This document shows, in pieces, positions 62,029-64,000 of a DNA stretch of 64,000 nt (within the stretch, counting starts at the first letter, position 1; each line of letters starts with the position of its first letter). The stretch comes from Nephrocerus scutellatus (lineage: Eukaryota > Arthropoda > Insecta > Diptera > Pipunculidae), in assembly GCA_947095585.1 (NCBI GenBank), contig OX352765.1, forward strand, positions 59,050,920-59,114,919. Direction: 5' to 3'. Below the pieces are notes generated by a model, which worked only from the letters and a program-made list of their open reading frames with translations, was not told where the DNA came from and searched no databases. The position numbers and the translations under genes are program-made.

Positions 62029-64000
62029 GCTCTGATTTTCCAACAGGTTTCTAGCCTTTCATTGCCTATGACACGTGCTTTCTAATGGTGGTAATATTTG
62101 ATCTTAAATTAAAATCTTGCCACACTATCACACAAAAAACCTCCAAGAATTTTTTAAAATTTAATACCCACATTTTTTTTAATTACGATTAGTCCCGTTT
62201 GGCTTGCTCTGATTTTCCAACATAGTTATATCATTTATAGCTTATGACACGAGCATTCTAATGATTGTATTATTTAATCATAAAATTTAAATCCTGCCCC
62301 ACTAACAAATCAGAAACCACCAACAATTAATAAAATTTAGTCCCCAACATTTTCGTTAATTGCGATAAGTCCTGTTAGGCATGCTCTGATTGTCTAACGT
62401 AGTACTAGCCCTTTATAGCTTATGACACGAACTTTCTAATAAAGGTATAATTTAATCTTAACATTTAAATTCTGCCCCACTAACATATCAGAAACCTTCA
62501 AAAATTTTGTACCCAACATTGCGATAAGACTTGTTAGGCTTTCTCTAATGATGGTATTATTTAATCATAAAATTTAAATCCTGCCCCACTAACAAATCAG
62601 AATCCAGCAACAATTTATAAAATTTAGTACCCAACATTTTCGTTAATTGCCATAAGTCCCGTTAGGCATGCTCTGATTGTCTAACATAGCACTAGCCCTT
62701 TATAGATTATGACACGAATTTTCTAATGAAGGTATTATTTAATCTTAAAATTTAAATCCTGCCCCACTAACATATCATAAACCTTCAAAAATGTATAAAA
62801 TGTTGTACCCAACATTTTCTTTAATTGCGATAAGACTCGTTAGGCTTGCTCTAATGATGGTATTAGTTAATCATAAAATTTAAATCCTGCCCAACTAACA
62901 AATCAGAAACCACAAACAAGTTATAAAATTTAGTAACCAACATTTTCGTTAATTGCTATAAGTCCCGTTAGGCATGCTCTGATTGTCTAACATAGCACTA
63001 GCCCTTTATAGCTTATGACACGAATTTTCTAATGAAGGTATTATTTAATCTTAAAATTTAAATCCTGTCCAACTAACAAATCAGAAACCAGAAACAAGTT
63101 ATAAAATTTAGTAACCAACATTTTCGTTAATTGCGATAAGTCCCGTTAGGCTTGCTCTGATTTTCCAACATAGTATTAGCCTTTCATAGCCTATGACACG
63201 TGCTTTCTAAAGGTCGTAATATTTGATCATAAAATTAAAATCATGCCACCCTATAGCTTATGACACGAGCTTTCTCACGATAGCAATACTTAATCCTACA
63301 TTTCAATTCTGATCCCACTATCAAATCAAAACCTACAACAATTTTTAAAATTTAGTACCAAACATTTTCTTTATTTTCGATAAGTCCCGTTAGGCTTGCT
63401 CTGATTTTCCAACAGGTTTCTAGCCTTTCATTGCCTATGACACGTGCTTTCTAATGGTGGTAATATTTGATCTTAAATTAAAATCTTGCCACACTATCAC
63501 ACAAAAAACCTCCAAATTTTTTTTCAAATTTAATACCCACATTTTTCTTTAATTACGATTAGTCCCGTTTGGCTTGCTCTGATTTTCCAACATAGTTATA
63601 TAATTTATAGCTTATGACACGAGCATTCTAATGATTGTATTATTTAATCATAAAATTTAAATCCTGCCCCACTAACAAATCAGAAACCACCAACAATTAA
63701 TAAAATTTAGTACCCAACATTTTCGTTAATTGCGATAAGTCCTCTTAGGCATGCTCTGATTGTCTAACGTAGTACTAGCCCTTTATAGCTTATGACACGA
63801 ACTTTCTAATGAAGGTATAATTTAATCTTAACATTTAAATTCTGTCCCACTAACATATCAGAAACCTTCAAAAGTTTTGTACCCAACATTGCGATAAGAC
63901 TCGTTAGGCTTGCTCTAATGATGGTATTATTTAATCATAAAATTTAAATCCTGCCCCACTAACAAATCAGAATCCACCAACAATTTATAAAATTTAGTAC
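62029..64000. repeat. 18-monomer higher-order unit, copy 2 (runs off the right edge)
   Basis: Second copy of the 3184 bp unit, about 62% of which lies in the window. Small private differences from copy one are CCTCCAAGAATTTTTTAAAA near 62140 and TTTATTTTCGATAAG near 63370. The array continues beyond the window. Confidence 0.92.

Larger units (their letters stand above)
1..64000. repeat. Satellite DNA array, ~177 bp monomer, fills the whole window
   Basis: Head-to-tail copies of one AT-rich unit cover every part of the window. The box CCCGTTAGGCTTGCTCTG, or a one- or two-base variant of it, recurs at a spacing of 174 to 178 bp wherever monomers are full length (57, 231, 408, 586, 763, 941, 1118, 1294 and onward). 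All copies have the same orientation. No single-copy stretch longer than part of a monomer was seen, so the intervals without genes hold only this repeat. Monomers of this length, in large homogeneous arrays with higher-order structure, are typical of eukaryotic centromeric or pericentromeric heterochromatin; that assignment is an inference, because no CENH3 data or flanking sequence is available. Both array edges lie outside the window. Confidence 0.98.

Noticed and set aside
1..64000. CRISPR array
   Set aside because: The repeating unit is about 177 bp, contiguous and degenerate; there are no short identical repeats separated by unique spacers, and no cas genes.
1..64000. Iterons of a replication origin, or a bacterial or phage origin of the window
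   Set aside because: No replication, partition or structural gene exists in 64 kb, and the unit is far longer than iterons. Long satellite arrays with no genes are a eukaryotic feature.
1..64000. tRNA, 5S or other RNA genes
   Set aside because: I found no cloverleaf, no adjacent A and B boxes and no rRNA-like segment; GTTAGGCTTGC-type words belong to the satellite box.
1..64000. Transposon or retroelement insertions interrupting the array
   Set aside because: No terminal repeats, target-site duplications, polyprotein frames or non-satellite sequence were seen; every interruption I checked is one monomer type joined to another or a small direct duplication.
1..64000. Naming the species or a known satellite family
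   Set aside because: I do not recognise the monomer with certainty. Several plant and animal lineages have satellites of 170-180 bp, and length alone does not identify one. A search of the 178 bp monomer against repeat databases would decide.

Overview
The window is satellite DNA from end to end. It is an uninterrupted head-to-tail array of an AT-rich monomer of about 177 bp (successive CCCGTTAGG boxes start at 57, 231, 408, 586, 763, 941, 1118 and 1294, a spacing of 174 to 178 bp). That makes roughly 360 full and partial monomers. GC is about one third in the lines I counted. I find no protein gene, rRNA, tRNA, transposon, CRISPR array or unique-sequence island. An array this long, with a nucleosome-scale monomer and nested higher-order duplications, points to a eukaryotic nuclear genome and most likely a centromeric or pericentromeric block. 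The sequence alone does not give me the taxon; plants and animals both have satellites of this length.

The monomers fall into two main families with linked diagnostic sites. Family 1 has TTTCATAGCC, then CACGTG, then CTATCAAAC, TACCCACAT and ATTACGATTAG. Family 2 has TTTATAGCTT, then CACGAG or CACGAA, then CTAACAAATCAG, TACCCAACAT and ATTGCGATAAG. Interspersed are several recurrent shortened monomers: a class with a 67 bp spacing between neighbouring CACG boxes, one lacking about 72 bp including the conserved box, and one lacking about 50 bp. They mark the phase of the larger repeats and explain why many higher-order periods are not whole multiples of 177 bp.

Layout. 1-4380 is a rather irregular left part with a 7-monomer (1238 bp) duplication. 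4380-8640 is a 12-monomer (2118 bp) tandem duplication. 6541-20461 is a nearly exact tandem duplication with a 7216 bp offset. 17975-23652 is a 2839 bp tandem duplication laid over its end. 23653-29535 is a mosaic of further copies of the same blocks. 29535-37605 is a 4035 bp tandem duplication. 37605-43680 holds mixed and partly deleted copies. 43680-45190 is a scrambled zone with small duplications of 403, 111 and 63 bp and a (GCTT)4 tract. 45190-58845 contains duplications at offsets of 3566, 1241 and 2987 bp. 58845-64000 is a 3184 bp tandem duplication that runs off the right edge and contains a nested 1173 bp duplication.

There is no gene system here. The biology is in the array: a strongly conserved box (reverse strand CTAACGGGAC), ordered sets of monomer variants copied in blocks of 0.4 to 7.2 kb, and visible recombination junctions inside monomers. 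The only open frames above 60 codons are nine recurrences of one minus-strand 61-63 codon frame. It starts at GTG, lies within one monomer subtype, and is open because that subtype lost 2 bp. I do not treat it as a gene.
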